Both the position numbers and the translations under genes were made by a program. DNA of 64,000 nt from Yersinia alsatica (lineage in GTDB: Bacteria; Pseudomonadota; Gammaproteobacteria; Enterobacterales; Enterobacteriaceae), in assembly GCF_902170305.1 (NCBI RefSeq), contig NZ_CABHWW010000009.1, positions 248,001 to 312,000 of the forward strand, written 5' to 3'. Position 1 is the stretch's first letter, and every line of letters begins with the position of its first letter. Shown one piece after another: positions 22,879 through 34,986 of the stretch. The notes below the pieces were generated by a model. The model worked only from the letters and a program-made list of their open reading frames with translations. It searched no databases and was not told where the DNA came from.

Positions 22879-23757
22879 GTGAAAACTGGTGCTCCCCGTT
22901 TTAAGCCAGGTAAAATCCTTGATGCCTTGGGTGCCATGCAAAATAGCCTCACTCGCTCAGCACAGCGTATTGCTGCTTATATCTTGACCGAGCCCGCCAA
23001 CGTTACCCAACTCTCCATTGCTGAGCTCTCCTCGCTTACGCAAGCGGGTGAGGCCACGATTATCCGTTTCTGCCGGACGCTGGGTTATAAGGGGTTTCAG
23101 GATTTCAAAATGGACTTGGCCATTGAGGTGGCGACTCGTCATAACAGTGAAAACAGTCTGTTAGATGCTGATGTGCAGGAGGGGGACGATACACTGGCGA
23201 TTGGCAGTAAATTGCAGTCGGCGATTAATAACGTCCTGTCAGAGACACTCAATTTACTTTCTATCGAGAGTGTCGAGCAAGTGGTTAAGTTGCTGCGCCC
23301 AGCGGATCGCATCTGTATTTTTGGTGTCGGCTCATCGGGTATTACTGCGGAAGATGCCAAAGGTAAATTGATGCGCATCGGATTACGCGTTGATGCGGCT
23401 ACCAATAACCATTTTATGTATATGCAAGCCTCTTTGATGCGCCCCGGTGATGTGGCCATTGGTATCAGTCATTCGGGAACGTCGGCGGAAACAGTGCAGG
23501 CATTGAAATTGGCAAAGCAGGCCGGTGCCACCACGGTAGCCTTGACCCACAATATGGGCTCCACCATTACTGAGCTGGCAGATTATGTGCTGATCAATGG
23601 TAACCGTCAGGGGCAGTTGCAGGGTGATTCTATTGGTACCAAAATCGCGCAATTATTTGTTTTGGACTTGATTTACGCCTTGCTGGTTAAAGCCGATCCG
23701 GCTCAGGCAGAGAGCATTAAACGCAAAACCACTCAAGCCGTCAGCCAAAATGGATGA
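22879..23757 (+). CDS. nanR: RpiR/MurR-family regulator, probable NanR
   Basis: 292 residues starting at GTG 22879 (TTGAGG ribosome binding site). N-terminal HTH_6 domain (about 10-85: IAELSSLTQAGEATIIRFCRTLGYKGFQDFK) and C-terminal SIS sugar-phosphate domain (about 125-260: GVGSSGITAEDAKGKLMRIG, GISHSGTSAETVQALK). RpiR-type NanR proteins repress nan genes in Vibrio and Haemophilus, with amino-sugar phosphates as effectors. Its place inside the nan locus, and the repeated GGAGT-ACTCC elements, indicate local control. It is not related to the GntR-type NanR of E. coli. Confidence 0.88.
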   Translation: MKTGAPRFKPGKILDALGAMQNSLTRSAQRIAAYILTEPANVTQLSIAELSSLTQAGEATIIRFCRTLGYKGFQDFKMDLAIEVATRHNSENSLLDADVQEGDDTLAIGSKLQSAINNVLSETLNLLSIESVEQVVKLLRPADRICIFGVGSSGITAEDAKGKLMRIGLRVDAATNNHFMYMQASLMRPGDVAIGISHSGTSAETVQALKLAKQAGATTVALTHNMGSTITELADYVLINGNRQGQLQGDSIGTKIAQLFVLDLIYALLVKADPAQAESIKRKTTQAVSQNG

Positions 23758-23932
23758 CCGGTAATACATTTCCTGCTGCAATACTTAGCCACCGTGGCGG
23801 TGATATTCTCCCCGCGGTGGTAAACACCTCCCCATCCTGTTGTTAGTCTCACTCTATTCAGCATTTCGCCATCTTTGTCACGTTTTAGACACATTGTGAT
23901 TGAAATAGCGGGCTGATCTTATACACTCAAAT

Positions 23933-23945
23933 GGAGTTTTACTCC
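23933..23945. promoter_or_regulatory. Putative NanR operator, nanT site 1
   Basis: GGAGTTTTACTCC, an inverted repeat GGAGT-TTT-ACTCC, 170 bases upstream of nanT. Confidence 0.65.
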
Positions 23946-23962
23946 TTTGTTGTATTTTGTTT

Positions 23963-23975
23963 GGAGTAAAACCAC
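23963..23975. promoter_or_regulatory. Putative NanR operator, nanT site 2
   Basis: GGAGTAAAACCAC matches the reverse complement of site 1 at its first ten bases. The two centres are 30 bases apart, about three helical turns, which would suit cooperative binding. Confidence 0.6.
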
Positions 23976-24099
23976 ATAAATATAAATGTGGCGAGAACCG
24001 TCTGGTAGTGACAGATTAAGTGTTGTTAAACAATCAGTTGCTAAGGTTAAACCTGCCGCGAGGAAAACAGTTTCTGCCAGTGAACTTAGCTGGTGGTAG

Positions 24100-25641
<1,542 letters not shown>

Positions 25642-25676
25642 GCTTTTATCTCCTTTATTTTTGGTACTGCATGGGC

Positions 25677-25710
25677 CACTTGCCGCCTGCCTGCAGTGCC
25701 AATAACGTTG
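25677..25710 (+). repeat. Dispersed repeat, partial copy (3' end only)
   Basis: CCACTTGCCGCCTGCCTGCAGTGCCAATAACGTT matches the last about 34 bases of copy 1 (CTTGCTGCCTACCTGCGGCTCCAATAACGTT). The rest of the module is missing. It lies just downstream of nanT. Confidence 0.65.
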
Positions 25711-25729
25711 GATAGGTCGAAGAGTATTG

Positions 25730-25755
25730 CCCAGCGCAGGTCGGCTGGGTTTTTT
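25730..25755 (+). terminator. Rho-independent terminator of nanT
   Basis: CCCAGC / GCTGGG stem followed by six T. The remaining bases up to cysP (25756-25957) should contain the CysB-dependent promoter; I see no unambiguous site. Confidence 0.75.
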
Positions 25756-25957
25756 ACTGGGCGAGGAACAGCAAAATAAGGCGCTGGCGACCTGCGTTGT
25801 GACTGGCTTAGAGCATTTGATACTTGAACATCACTAAACGGTATATAAAACCGTTATAGGTATGCACCTAGTTATAAATACACTGAACATATTACAGCTC
25901 ATCATTCGTAATGAATGGCAAATGCTTGGTGAATAAACTCAGTGAATAAGGTGCAGA

Positions 25958-26995
25958 ATGAAACAGAATTCAGTGACGAAAAGTACCCGTAAAGGATTAA
26001 CCCGTGCCGCCTTATTAAGCGCGTTAATTTTCAGCAGTGCAACAGTCTCTGCCACTGAGTTGCTCAATAGCTCTTATGATGTCTCCCGCGAGTTATTCAC
26101 CGCATTGAATCCGGGTTTCCAGCAACAATGGGAACAACAAAACCCCGGTGACAAACTGACTATCAAGCAATCCCATGCCGGTTCCTCCAAGCAAGCGCTG
26201 GCTATCTTGCAGGGGCTAAAAGCGGATGTGGTGACCTACAACCAAGTGACGGATGTGCAAATTTTGCATGACCGCGGCAATTTGATCCCGGCTGACTGGC
26301 AAGCTCGCCTGCCAAATAACAGCTCGCCATTCTACTCCACCATGGCTTTCTTGGTGCGCAAAGACAATCCTAAGAATATTCACAGTTGGGATGATTTAGT
26401 GCGCGAGGACGTCAAACTGGTGTTCCCGAATCCCAAAACCTCAGGTAATGGCCGTTACACCTATCTGGCGGCGTGGGGTGCGACTCAGCAAGCTAATGGT
26501 CAGGATGAAGCTAAAACCCGCGACTGGATGAAGCGTTTTCTGAAAAACGTGGTGGTATTTGATACTGGCGGCCGTGGTGCAACCACCACTTTCGTTGAGC
26601 GCGGTTTGGGTGATGTGCTGATCAGTTTCGAATCTGAAGTGAACAACATCCGCAAAGAGTATGGCAGTGACAAATATGAAGTGATTGTTCCGCCGGTCGA
26701 TATCTTGGCGGAATTCCCAGTGGCTTGGGTGGATAAAAATGTTGAGAAAAATGGCACTGAAAAAGCCGCCATTGCTTACCTCACCTACCTTTATAGCCCT
26801 CCGGCACAGCAGGTTATCACCAGCTTTAATTACCGCGTCTATGACAAAGCGGCAATGGAAGCGGCTAAATCTCAATTCCCAGAAACCAAATTATTCCGTG
26901 TTGAAGAGCAGTTTGGTAGCTGGCCACAAGTAATGAGTACCCATTTCGTGACCGGTGGTGAGTTGGATAAATTGTTAGCGGAAGGGCATCAGTAA
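25958..26995 (+). CDS. cysP: CysP, periplasmic thiosulfate-binding protein
   Basis: 345 residues. Signal peptide with hydrophobic core at about residues 15-28 and cleavage after VSA (residue 32). The mature part closely matches E. coli CysP ([48 protein letters not shown]). It delivers thiosulfate/sulfate to CysTWA. AAGGTG ribosome binding site. Its stop codon overlaps the cysT start (TAATG). Confidence 0.96.
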   Translation: MKQNSVTKSTRKGLTRAALLSALIFSSATVSATELLNSSYDVSRELFTALNPGFQQQWEQQNPGDKLTIKQSHAGSSKQALAILQGLKADVVTYNQVTDVQILHDRGNLIPADWQARLPNNSSPFYSTMAFLVRKDNPKNIHSWDDLVREDVKLVFPNPKTSGNGRYTYLAAWGATQQANGQDEAKTRDWMKRFLKNVVVFDTGGRGATTTFVERGLGDVLISFESEVNNIRKEYGSDKYEVIVPPVDILAEFPVAWVDKNVEKNGTEKAAIAYLTYLYSPPAQQVITSFNYRVYDKAAMEAAKSQFPETKLFRVEEQFGSWPQVMSTHFVTGGELDKLLAEGHQ

Positions 26996-27828
26996 TGTTG
27001 TCGGCATCCAGTAAACGGGTTCTGCCCGGATTTACCCTCAGTCTTGGGAGCAGCCTGCTTTACACCTGCCTGATCTTGTTATTACCCCTCAGTGCATTAG
27101 TGATGCAGGTCGCCCAGATGAGTTGGGCACAATACTGGGAGGTGATTACTAATCCTCAGGTGGTCGCCGCTTATAAAGTGACCTTACTGGCTGCGGGCGT
27201 GGCGAGTGTATTTAATGCGGTATTTGGCATGTTGATGGCTTGGATCTTAACGCGCTATCAATTTCCCGGCCGCAGTTTACTGGATGGCTTGATGGACTTG
27301 CCATTTGCGCTGCCGACGGCGGTAGCAGGGCTGACATTGGCAACACTGTTCTCCACCACCGGCTGGTACGGTGCTTGGTTAAACGAGTTCGGCATCAAAG
27401 TTTCCTTTACCTGGCTTGGGATTGCCGTCGCTATGGCTTTCACCAGCTTGCCATTTGTGGTGCGCACGGTGCAGCCGGTATTGGAAGAGTTAGGGCCAGA
27501 ATATGAAGAAGCGGCAGAAACCTTGGGGGCCAGCCGCTGGCAAAGTTTCCGTTTAGTGGTGATGCCAGAACTGGCTCCGGCATTGTTAGCGGGCACGGCA
27601 TTATCCTTTACCCGCAGTCTGGGTGAGTTCGGCGCAGTTATCTTTATTGCTGGCAATATCGCGTGGAAAACTGAAGTGACCTCGCTGATGATTTTCATCC
27701 GCTTACAAGAATTTGATTACCCGGCAGCCAGTGCCATCGCCTCCGTAATTTTGGCGGTTTCACTGGTGCTGCTGTTTGGTATTAACACCTTACAAAGCCG
27801 CTTCGGTCGGCGGATAGGCGGGCACTAA
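26995..27828 (+). CDS. cysT: CysT (CysU), sulfate/thiosulfate ABC permease
   Basis: 277 residues, six predicted membrane helices. The binding-protein-dependent transport signature EEAAETLGASRWQSFRLVVMP (about residues 168-188) contacts CysA. Pairs with CysW to form the membrane channel. Starts and ends with one-base overlaps (TAATG) with cysP and cysW, so translation is coupled. Confidence 0.96.
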   Translation: MLSASSKRVLPGFTLSLGSSLLYTCLILLLPLSALVMQVAQMSWAQYWEVITNPQVVAAYKVTLLAAGVASVFNAVFGMLMAWILTRYQFPGRSLLDGLMDLPFALPTAVAGLTLATLFSTTGWYGAWLNEFGIKVSFTWLGIAVAMAFTSLPFVVRTVQPVLEELGPEYEEAAETLGASRWQSFRLVVMPELAPALLAGTALSFTRSLGEFGAVIFIAGNIAWKTEVTSLMIFIRLQEFDYPAASAIASVILAVSLVLLFGINTLQSRFGRRIGGH

Positions 27829-28703
27829 TGGCTGATATCTCGGAATTTAACGGTGTGGCTCGTCCGCCGATTAACTGGGGTAAATGGACGCTAATCGCCA
27901 TTGGCGCGCTGTTCTCGTTTTTACTGTTGGTGATCCCGATGGTGTGGATCTTCATCACCGCCTTTTCGAAAGGGTTTGAGGTGGTGGTTCAGAATTTAGT
28001 CGACCCCGATATGCTACACGCCATCTGGCTGACGGTTTTGGTCGCGCTGATTACTGTCCCGGTCAATCTGGTGTTTGGCGTGGTGCTGGCTTGGCTAGTG
28101 ACCCGATTTGTCTTCCCCGGCCGCCAGTTATTGATGACGTTAATTGATATCCCGTTTGCTGTCTCGCCAGTGGTGGCCGGTTTGATGTACCTGCTGTTTT
28201 ACGGCTCAAACGGCATGGTGGGCGGCTGGCTGGACTCTCACGACATCCAATTGATGTTCTCGTGGCCCGGCATGGTGCTGGTGACCATCTTTGTCACCTG
28301 CCCGTTTGTGGTACGCGAATTGGTGCCGGTGATGATGAGTCAGGGCAGTCAGGAAGATGAGGCGGCGGTGTTACTCGGCGCTTCTGGCTGGCAGATGTTC
28401 CGTCGTGTGACGCTGCCTAATATTCGCTGGGCGCTGCTGTATGGCGTGGTGTTGACCAATGCCCGTGCCATCGGCGAGTTTGGCGCAGTATCTGTGGTAT
28501 CCGGTTCTATTCGTGGCGAGACCTACACCTTACCGCTGCAAGTTGAGTTGCTGCATCAGGATTACAACACGGCCGGGGCATTTACTGCCGCCGCATTATT
28601 AACCTTGATGGCAATCGTAACCCTTTTTCTGAAAAGTGGCCTGCAATGGCGCTTAGCGCGTCAAGTCATTCGTCTCGAACAGGAGCAAAAGCATGAGCAT
28701 TGA
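27828..28703 (+). CDS. cysW: CysW, sulfate/thiosulfate ABC permease
   Basis: 291 residues, six membrane helices, with permease signature [22 protein letters not shown] (about 177-198). Second channel subunit. Its 3' end overlaps cysA by 11 bases. Confidence 0.96.
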   Translation: MADISEFNGVARPPINWGKWTLIAIGALFSFLLLVIPMVWIFITAFSKGFEVVVQNLVDPDMLHAIWLTVLVALITVPVNLVFGVVLAWLVTRFVFPGRQLLMTLIDIPFAVSPVVAGLMYLLFYGSNGMVGGWLDSHDIQLMFSWPGMVLVTIFVTCPFVVRELVPVMMSQGSQEDEAAVLLGASGWQMFRRVTLPNIRWALLYGVVLTNARAIGEFGAVSVVSGSIRGETYTLPLQVELLHQDYNTAGAFTAAALLTLMAIVTLFLKSGLQWRLARQVIRLEQEQKHEH

Positions 28704-29784
28704 GATTGATAATATCAGCAAGTATTTTGGTCGTACCAAAGTACTGAACAACATCTCACTGGATATTCCTTCTGGTCAGATGGTGGCTCTGCTTGGCCCA
28801 TCCGGTTCGGGGAAAACAACCCTGTTGCGCATCATTGCCGGGCTAGAGAACCAGAATGCCGGGCGCTTAAGTTTTCACGGTACTGATGTCAGCCGCCTGC
28901 ATGCTCGGGATCGGCGCGTCGGTTTTGTGTTCCAGCATTATGCTCTGTTCCGCCATATGACTGTGTTCGATAACATTGCCTTCGGTTTGACGGTATTACC
29001 ACGGCGCGAACGCCCGAATGCCGCGGCGATCAAGCAGAAAGTGGCGCAGTTGTTGGAGATGGTGCAATTAGGCCATCTGGCTAACCGTTATCCCTCTCAA
29101 CTTTCTGGCGGCCAGAAACAGCGGGTTGCTTTGGCACGCGCGCTGGCGGTTGAGCCGCAAATCCTGCTGCTGGATGAGCCTTTCGGTGCGCTGGATGCAC
29201 AGGTGCGTAAAGAGTTGCGCCGCTGGTTGCGCCAGCTACACGAAGAACTGAAATTCACCAGTGTTTTTGTGACTCATGATCAGGAAGAGGCCATGGAAGT
29301 GGCGGATCGCGTGGTGGTGATGAGTCAGGGCAATATTGAGCAGGTCGGGACGCCAGATGAAGTGTGGCGTGATCCTGCCACCCGTTTTGTGCTGGAATTC
29401 CTCGGTGAAGTTAACCGCCTGAGTGGTGAAATTCGTGGCTCACAACTGTTTATCGGTGCCCATCATTGGCCGCTGGATTTAGCGCCGATGCATCAGGGCA
29501 GTGTCGATTTATTCCTGCGCCCTTGGGAGATGGAAGTCAGCACACAATCCAGTGACCGCTGCCCATTGCCGGTTCAGGTACTGGAAGTCAGCCCACGCGG
29601 CCATTTCTGGCAACTGACAGTGCAACCTATTGGCTGGCATCAAGATCCGATCAGTGTTGTGCTGCCAGAGGGCAATATTGACGCCCCGGTACGCGGCAAT
29701 CGCTACTATGTTGGCGGATTAAATGCCCGCTTATATTCTGGCGATCAATTATTGCAACCCATTGCTTTAGCCCAAAGCGCCTGA
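28693..29784 (+). CDS. cysA: CysA, sulfate/thiosulfate ABC transporter ATPase
   Basis: 363 residues. Walker [10 protein letters not shown] at 35-43, signature LSGGQ at 137-141, Walker B ILLLDEP at 157-163, H-loop in [11 protein letters not shown]-terminal TOBE-like regulatory domain follows residue 240. Energises CysTW. Confidence 0.97.
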   Translation: MSIEIDNISKYFGRTKVLNNISLDIPSGQMVALLGPSGSGKTTLLRIIAGLENQNAGRLSFHGTDVSRLHARDRRVGFVFQHYALFRHMTVFDNIAFGLTVLPRRERPNAAAIKQKVAQLLEMVQLGHLANRYPSQLSGGQKQRVALARALAVEPQILLLDEPFGALDAQVRKELRRWLRQLHEELKFTSVFVTHDQEEAMEVADRVVVMSQGNIEQVGTPDEVWRDPATRFVLEFLGEVNRLSGEIRGSQLFIGAHHWPLDLAPMHQGSVDLFLRPWEMEVSTQSSDRCPLPVQVLEVSPRGHFWQLTVQPIGWHQDPISVVLPEGNIDAPVRGNRYYVGGLNARLYSGDQLLQPIALAQSA

Positions 29785-29880
29785 TAAGTTTTTCTTCTTT
29801 TTGTAGACACAGAATCATACCCTCCCTCCTTGAAGTGGCTGCGAAAACCGCCGAGGAAGGGTATTTAATAGGTAATTAAC

Positions 29881-30762
29881 GTGACGACCCTTGAACAATG
29901 CATCGGCAATACACCACTGGTAAAACTGCAGCGCTTGAGCCAAGGGCTGAATGCCCAAATTTGGGTAAAACTGGAAGGTAATAATCCGGCGGGTTCGGTA
30001 AAAGACCGCGCGGCACTCGCCATGATCCAGCAGGCCGAGCTACGTGGGGAAATTGCGCCGGGTGATGTATTGATTGAGGCAACCAGCGGGAATACCGGCA
30101 TTGCATTGGCGATGATCGCCGCCATGAAAGGGTATCGGCTGAAATTACTGATGCCGGAAAACATGAGTCAGGAGCGGCAGGCCGCCATGCGCGCCTACGG
30201 AGCAGAGCTTATTTTGGTCAGCCGCGAGCAAGGTATGGAAGGCGCGCGCGATCAGGCATTAATGATGCAGGCTGATGGGCAAGGTAAGGTGCTGGATCAG
30301 TTTAATAATACCGATAATCCGTATGCGCATTTCATTGGCACCGGGCCAGAGATTTGGCAACAAACTGCCGGTGAAGTGAGCCATTTTGTCTCCAGCATGG
30401 GCACCACCGGCACCATTACCGGTGTTAGCCAGTACCTGAAAAGCCAAAACCCACAGGTTAAGGTCATTGGCCTACAACCGGCGGAAGGTAGCAGTATTCC
30501 GGGGATACGCCGTTGGTCAGCAGAATATATGCCGGGGATTTTCCGCCCCGAACTGGTGGATCACGTCCTGGATATCAGTCAACTCTCTGCTGAACAGACC
30601 ATGCGCCGTCTGGCAACGGAGGAGGGGATCTTCTGTGGCGTCAGTTCCGGCGGAGCAGTCGCCGGAGCTTTACAAGTGGCGGCTGAAAACCCCGGCGCAG
30701 TGATTGTGGCGATTATATGCGACCGCGGAGATCGCTATCTATCGACTGGGGTTTTTGACTAA
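29881..30762 (+). CDS. cysM: CysM, cysteine synthase B
   Basis: 293 residues starting at a GTG (29881), where the E. coli protein also begins (S/T-TLEQ-IGNTPLVKLQR). PLP lysine Lys41 (NPAGSVKDRAAL). It makes S-sulfocysteine from O-acetylserine and thiosulfate, which fits its position after the thiosulfate transporter. The C-terminus stops at STGVFD, about ten residues shorter than E. coli CysM. Last gene of cysPTWAM after a 96-base gap. Confidence 0.95.
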   Translation: MTTLEQCIGNTPLVKLQRLSQGLNAQIWVKLEGNNPAGSVKDRAALAMIQQAELRGEIAPGDVLIEATSGNTGIALAMIAAMKGYRLKLLMPENMSQERQAAMRAYGAELILVSREQGMEGARDQALMMQADGQGKVLDQFNNTDNPYAHFIGTGPEIWQQTAGEVSHFVSSMGTTGTITGVSQYLKSQNPQVKVIGLQPAEGSSIPGIRRWSAEYMPGIFRPELVDHVLDISQLSAEQTMRRLATEEGIFCGVSSGGAVAGALQVAAENPGAVIVAIICDRGDRYLSTGVFD

Positions 30763-30866
30763 AATACTGGTGCTGGTATTGGGCCGCCGTCCAGTGGCCC
30801 GACTCTTTTGAAGCTGCAGCGCGGTAAAGAGAGCCAGTCGAATATCAGCCGATCGAATAACTGATT

Positions 30867-32876
30867 TTACTCCCGTTCCAGTGCCCTGATTGGGTCCATT
30901 TCTGCCGCCCGCTTGGCGGGGAAAAAACCAAAGATCACGCCAATCAAGCTGGAACAGATAAACGCCGTAATAATCGATGTGGCGGAGTAAACCATCGAAA
31001 AGTTACTGCTGAATTGACTGAACACCAAGCCAATCCCCAGAGATAACACCACCCCGAGGCACCCGCCCAGTAAACACACCAGCACCGCCTCAATTAAAAA
31101 TTGCTGCATAATATCGCTGGCACGCGCGCCCACCGCCATGCGTACGCCAATCTCTCGGGTGCGCTCAGTGACTGAAACCAACATGATATTCATCACCCCA
31201 ATCCCACCGACCACCAATGAAATAACCGCTATCATTGATACCAGCAATGTCATCGTCGAGGTGGTTTTCTCAATGGTTTGACGAATACTGTCGGTGTTCA
31301 TGACGAAAAAATCCTGTGTCCCGTGGCGTTGCGTCAGCAGCTTGCTCACCCCCTGTTCGGCATTAGCCAGATCGATATCATCGTTCACGCGCACGGTGAT
31401 GCTTTTCAAATAGGACTGCCCGAGCATACGTTTCATGGCGGTGGTATAAGGGATCCACACGTTGAGATTCTCGTCGCTGCCAAATCCACTCTGTTTTCTG
31501 GCCGCGACACCAATCACCCGGCAGGGCAGTGAGCCGAGTAAAATGACTTTTCCAAGCGCTGTTTCGCCATTGGGAAACAGCTTATCGCGGGTGTTTTCAT
31601 CAATCACGGCTTCCTGCATCAGGTTATTGACACTGGTGCGGTTAAAGGCCATTCCTTGGTCGATGGTATAACCGCGCACCAAAAAATATTGCTCGCCAAC
31701 CCCATTTACCGTGCCGCTCACTGACTTATTGCCATAGCGCAGCGTGGCACTGGTGGCGACTGTCGGGGTGACGCTATGAATATAGCCTTGCTGCGCCAGT
31801 GCATCGGCGTCGGTGGCCCGCAATGTGTGAATTGCCGCAGAGCGCATATCACCGAAATCTTTACCGGGGAAAATCTCTAATGTGCTGGTGCCCATGGCGC
31901 TGATGTTCGCCAGAACTTGCTGTTGCGACCCTTTGCCCAGCGCCACCACCGAGACCACAGAAGCAATGCCGATAATAATCCCCAGCATGGTTAATAGGGT
32001 GCGCAGACGTTGCGATGACATTGCCAGCAAGGCCATTCTGAATGCTTCTTGCAGGCGGTCACACTGTGCTCTCCAAGGGGATAGCGGAGCTTTATTGGTG
32101 ATGTCTGAATCTTTTTCAAGGTCGCTCACTTGCGGCTCTATTTTTGCTGATGCAACTTGCGGCTTTTGCCTATCAGCAATGACTTCACCGTCTCGAAGTT
32201 CGATAATTCGCTGAGCATGTTCAGCAATCGACATGTCATGAGTGACAATAACGACCGTATGGCCTTGCCGATGTAAGTTCTTGAGAATATTTAATACTTC
32301 ATTGCCGCTATGAGTATCGAGTGCGCCGGTAGGTTCATCGGCCAGAATCACCTCTCCGCCATTCATCAGTGCTCTGGCAATACTGACTCGCTGCTGCTGC
32401 CCACCAGAAAGCTGGCTTGGGCGATAATCCAGCCGGTCTGCCAGCCCAAGGCGTGACAATAGGTTAGTTGCCCGCTGACGCCGCTCCTCGCGCTCAATGC
32501 CCGCGTAAATCGCCGGAATCTCAACATTTTCCCGCGCATTTAAATCATTCAGTAAATGGTAGCGCTGAAAAATAAAACCAAAGTGTTCGCGGCGTAATTC
32601 AGCTAATGCATCCCTATCCAGATGCAAAGGAATACGCCCAGCCACCAGATACTCACCTGAGCTGGGTTTATCCAGGCACCCGAGAATATTCATCAGGGTT
32701 GATTTACCGGAGCCGGATGCCCCGACGATGGCCACCATTTCGCCACGGTGAATGGTTAGATTGATATTTTTTAATACTCGAACGGTTGCTTCACCCGTGG
32801 CTTTATCGCCAATACTAAACCAACGGCTAACGTTATTGAGTTGCAGTAAAATCTTATTTTGGTTGATATCTGGCAT
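30867..32876 (-). CDS. macB: MacB, ABC-type macrolide/peptide exporter
   Basis: 669 residues. N-terminal ABC domain: Walker [10 protein letters not shown] (52-60), signature LSGGQQQR, Walker [14 protein letters not shown] hydrophobic linker leads to TM1 at about 305, a large periplasmic domain, and three C-terminal membrane helices with the FtsX-like [19 protein letters not shown]. With MacA and an outer-membrane TolC it exports macrolides and amphipathic peptides. It starts three bases after macA. Confidence 0.94.
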   Translation of the reverse strand: MPDINQNKILLQLNNVSRWFSIGDKATGEATVRVLKNINLTIHRGEMVAIVGASGSGKSTLMNILGCLDKPSSGEYLVAGRIPLHLDRDALAELRREHFGFIFQRYHLLNDLNARENVEIPAIYAGIEREERRQRATNLLSRLGLADRLDYRPSQLSGGQQQRVSIARALMNGGEVILADEPTGALDTHSGNEVLNILKNLHRQGHTVVIVTHDMSIAEHAQRIIELRDGEVIADRQKPQVASAKIEPQVSDLEKDSDITNKAPLSPWRAQCDRLQEAFRMALLAMSSQRLRTLLTMLGIIIGIASVVSVVALGKGSQQQVLANISAMGTSTLEIFPGKDFGDMRSAAIHTLRATDADALAQQGYIHSVTPTVATSATLRYGNKSVSGTVNGVGEQYFLVRGYTIDQGMAFNRTSVNNLMQEAVIDENTRDKLFPNGETALGKVILLGSLPCRVIGVAARKQSGFGSDENLNVWIPYTTAMKRMLGQSYLKSITVRVNDDIDLANAEQGVSKLLTQRHGTQDFFVMNTDSIRQTIEKTTSTMTLLVSMIAVISLVVGGIGVMNIMLVSVTERTREIGVRMAVGARASDIMQQFLIEAVLVCLLGGCLGVVLSLGIGLVFSQFSSNFSMVYSATSIITAFICSSLIGVIFGFFPAKRAAEMDPIRALERE

Positions 32877-32879
32877 CAG

Positions 32880-34094
32880 TTACATCCCCATTGGTGGCCC
32901 CATGTGTTGGGCCTTACTGTTGGAGGAGGCGGCATTTGCCTGACTGACAATGACCTGCTCCCCGGCTTGCACGCCAGAGAGAATCTGAGCATCGACATTA
33001 TTGTTTATCCCGACGGTAACGGCTCGACGGCTTATTTTCCCCTTTTCATCAACGACTTGTACCTGATAGTGCCCATTACTACTCTCCAGCGCGGTCGCAG
33101 GGATAACCACGGCGTCCTCGGCTTTATGCAGCACGATATACACCTGCGCAGTCATCGAAATACGCAATGCTCCATGCGGGTTGGCGACATCAAACAAGCC
33201 GTTATAGTAAATGGCGGTACTGGTAGAAGAGCTAGAGCTGCTACTTGATGTTGAGGTGGTGGTGGTTTCATCATTGATTGAGTCAGGCGCAGGTTCTATC
33301 GCCCGCAGTGTTGCGCTGAACCGCTCTGCGGGTTCGCCTAAAATAGTGAAGTAAACCGGCATCCCGGCTTTGACTTTCACCACATCAGCTTCAGAAATCT
33401 GTGCTTCTACCGTCATGGTGTCGAGTTGCGCGACTTTAATGATTGTCGGCGCACTTTGCACCGCATTGACGGTTTGCCCCTCTTCAACCGGGATGGCGAC
33501 CACGGTCCCGGCAATCGGCGAGTTGATTTTGGTGTAACCAAGATTGAGTTTGGCGGTACTGACGGCAATTTCTGCCTGGGCAATTTGTGCATCCAGCGCG
33601 TTAATTTCGGCTTGTGTGCTCTCTAATATTGCTTTGGCACTATCAAAATCAGCCCGAACCCCCAGCCCTTTAGCGAGAATCTGTTGCTGGCGTTGGTAGG
33701 TTAACTGATTATTTTTTTGCGTCGCGACTTTTGCAGCCCGTTGAGCTAGCACATTTTTTAGGGCTTCTTCCGCATCTTTTAGGGCATTTTGCTGAGTAAG
33801 GTCATCAATTTCAGCTACTAACTGGCCTTTTTCAACCTGTTGTCCTAGGGTGACATGGAGGGCTTTAATTTGCCCCGAGACCTGAGCACCCACCGTGACC
33901 TGTTTTTGTGCTTTGATGGTGCCATCAGCCAGTACGGTTTGCTCCAGAGTGCGAATCTCTGCCGGGGCAGTAATAAACCCCGGTTTATCTGCTGGTGACA
34001 TCAATCTAAAGAGCAGTACACCGCCGGCGACCAGCAGCACAATAGCCAGCCCGATAAGGCGTCGTTTCGACCCGGTAACCTGTTGCATAATCAA
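32880..34094 (-). CDS. macA: MacA, periplasmic adaptor of the MacAB exporter
   Basis: 404 residues: N-terminal membrane anchor (about 12-32), lipoyl-like halves flanking a coiled coil (about 95-180) and beta-barrel domains. Residues 277-293 are an unusual tract of only Thr and Ser (ETTTTSTSSSSSSSSTSTA) inserted between the beta-barrel strand ending PAPDSINDE and IYYNGLFDV, where E. coli MacA has no such stretch. First gene of macAB; divergent from a two-component system. Confidence 0.93.
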   Translation of the reverse strand: MIMQQVTGSKRRLIGLAIVLLVAGGVLLFRLMSPADKPGFITAPAEIRTLEQTVLADGTIKAQKQVTVGAQVSGQIKALHVTLGQQVEKGQLVAEIDDLTQQNALKDAEEALKNVLAQRAAKVATQKNNQLTYQRQQQILAKGLGVRADFDSAKAILESTQAEINALDAQIAQAEIAVSTAKLNLGYTKINSPIAGTVVAIPVEEGQTVNAVQSAPTIIKVAQLDTMTVEAQISEADVVKVKAGMPVYFTILGEPAERFSATLRAIEPAPDSINDETTTTSTSSSSSSSSTSTAIYYNGLFDVANPHGALRISMTAQVYIVLHKAEDAVVIPATALESSNGHYQVQVVDEKGKISRRAVTVGINNNVDAQILSGVQAGEQVIVSQANAASSNSKAQHMGPPMGM

Positions 34095-34174
34095 TCAAAG
34101 ATCCTTGAACCACAATTAAGAAAATAGTGCAGCGAAATGCAGGGGGATAATTTACCGCCAAGGCCCGATAAGTG

Positions 34175-34192
34175 TGAGTTAAGTGAAACTCA
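34175..34192. promoter_or_regulatory. Inverted repeat in the macA / two-component divergent region
   Basis: TGAGTT-AAGTGA-AACTCA, a perfect 6-bp inverted repeat, about 80 bases upstream of macA and 85 bases upstream of the response regulator; a related TGAGTAAAA follows at 34207. Candidate operator for either promoter. Confidence 0.35.
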
Positions 34193-34277
34193 AGAATATG
34201 TAAGGATTGAGTAAAACCGGCTGCGCGCGAGTCAAATAGGCATGAAAATAGCCAAAATCAGGCAGGAGAGTGAATAG

Positions 34278-34961
34278 ATGAAAATTTTGTTAGTCGATGA
34301 CGATGTTGAGCTGGGCACGATGTTGAGGGAATACCTGAATGGCGAGGGGTTTAACGCCGAACTGGTATTAACCGGCAGAGCGGGCATTGAAGGTGCCTTG
34401 TCCGGGGAATATACCGCCTTGATCCTCGACATTATGTTGCCTGATATGAGTGGCATTGATGTATTGCGGCAAGTGCGTAAAAAAAGCCGTTTACCTATTA
34501 TTATGCTGACAGCCAAAGGCGACAACATTGACCGGGTTATCGGCCTGGAGATGGGGGCAGATGACTACATGCCCAAACCCTGCTATCCACGCGAGTTAGT
34601 GGCACGGCTGCGCGCAGTATTACGCCGCTTCGACGAGCATCCTGATGTGTCATCCACTAATGACAGTGTCATCATTCAGGGCGACCTGACTCTTAACCCG
34701 TCGACCCGTAGCAGTGAATGGCAAGGTAAACCGTTCGATTTAACCGCTTCGGAGTTTAATTTACTGGAACTTTTGCTGCGCTCACCGGAACGCGTCGTCA
34801 CCAAAGATGAATTGTCCGATAAAGGGCTAGGACGACCACGGGAAGCCTATGACCGTAGTGTCGATGTGCATATCAGTAATATCAGACAAAAACTGGCGGC
34901 CTTACCGGGCAACACACTAAATATTGAAACGGTACGTAGCATTGGCTATCGCATCAGATAA
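34278..34961 (+). CDS. OmpR-family response regulator (CpxR-like)
   Basis: 227 residues. Receiver domain (1-115) with Asp51 (ALILDIMLPDMSG), Lys-containing ADDYMPKP motif, and an OmpR-type winged helix (about 130-226: LTASEFNLLELLLRSPERVVTKDEL, RSVDVHISNIRQKL). It resembles CpxR but is not the cpxRA locus, because its neighbours differ. It lies divergent to macA, 183 bases away, and is followed by its kinase after 25 bases; regulation of macAB is inferred. Confidence 0.88.
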   Translation: MKILLVDDDVELGTMLREYLNGEGFNAELVLTGRAGIEGALSGEYTALILDIMLPDMSGIDVLRQVRKKSRLPIIMLTAKGDNIDRVIGLEMGADDYMPKPCYPRELVARLRAVLRRFDEHPDVSSTNDSVIIQGDLTLNPSTRSSEWQGKPFDLTASEFNLLELLLRSPERVVTKDELSDKGLGRPREAYDRSVDVHISNIRQKLAALPGNTLNIETVRSIGYRIR

Positions 34962-34986
34962 TAACTATTGGTGGAGTCGATAAGAT

